Assembly: GCA_041477005.1 (NCBI GenBank) | Contig: JBGOUJ010000511.1 | Span: forward strand, 1-5,766 | DNA length: 5,766 nt | Direction of reading: 5' to 3' | Source of the DNA: JBGOUJ01 sp041477005 | GTDB lineage: Bacteria > Acidobacteriota > Terriglobia > Bryobacterales > JACQDG01 | In this document: piece by piece, positions 5,761 to 5,766 of the stretch | How positions within the stretch are numbered: position 1 is the first letter of the stretch | Layout of the letters: each line of letters begins with the position of its first letter | Position numbers and translations under genes: made by a program | The notes under the pieces: generated by a model | Databases searched by the model: none | The model's input: the letters and a program-made list of their open reading frames with translations, nothing else | What the model was told of the DNA's origin: nothing

Positions 5761-5766
5761 TCGAAC

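Overview
The window reads as GC-rich bacterial chromosome with every supported gene on the minus strand, so transcription runs from high to low coordinates. The gene set is a secreted M61 peptidase, a membrane protein with a long glycine/glutamine-rich tail, a MoxR ATPase and a DUF58 protein. Together with GTG starts and repeat-filled intergenic DNA, it suggests a soil-type Acidobacteriota genome, perhaps Bryobacterales/Solibacter-like. That placement is an inference from general resemblance, not from a marker gene.

Layout in transcription order. Positions 5760-3982 encode an M61 (glycyl aminopeptidase-type) zinc peptidase with a signal peptide, an HEFFH site and a C-terminal PDZ domain. Positions 3981-3854 are a 128-base gap that is AT-richer than the genes and carries two TATAAT hexamers and a Shine-Dalgarno sequence. 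Positions 3853-2345 encode a three-helix membrane protein with a disordered tail of about 245 residues and a short ordered C-terminal cap. Two bases later, 2342-1350 encode a MoxR AAA+ ATPase. Positions 1349-897 hold 453 bases of repeats and no credible gene. Positions 896-1 encode a DUF58 protein with an intact metal-binding (MIDAS) motif; it runs off the window edge at or very near its C-terminus.

The membrane protein, MoxR and DUF58 genes form the familiar MoxR-DUF58 cluster. In such clusters a MoxR AAA+ ATPase is thought to act as a chaperone or remodeller for proteins with von Willebrand A-like folds at the membrane. The membrane protein and MoxR genes are almost certainly co-transcribed. 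MoxR and DUF58 would normally be adjacent, but here they are separated by the repeats.

The repeat block (921-1346) is the most unusual part. A 16-unit tandem array of 7-base units (consensus CAGCCRT) in unbroken register lies on one side. Two copies of a roughly 140-base unit lie on the other, each containing the same heptamers in the opposite orientation. A perfect 20-base inverted repeat closes the block, starting 3 bases after the MoxR stop and ending 24 bases before the DUF58 start. The two long units differ by exactly one heptamer, which points to copy-number change by slippage.
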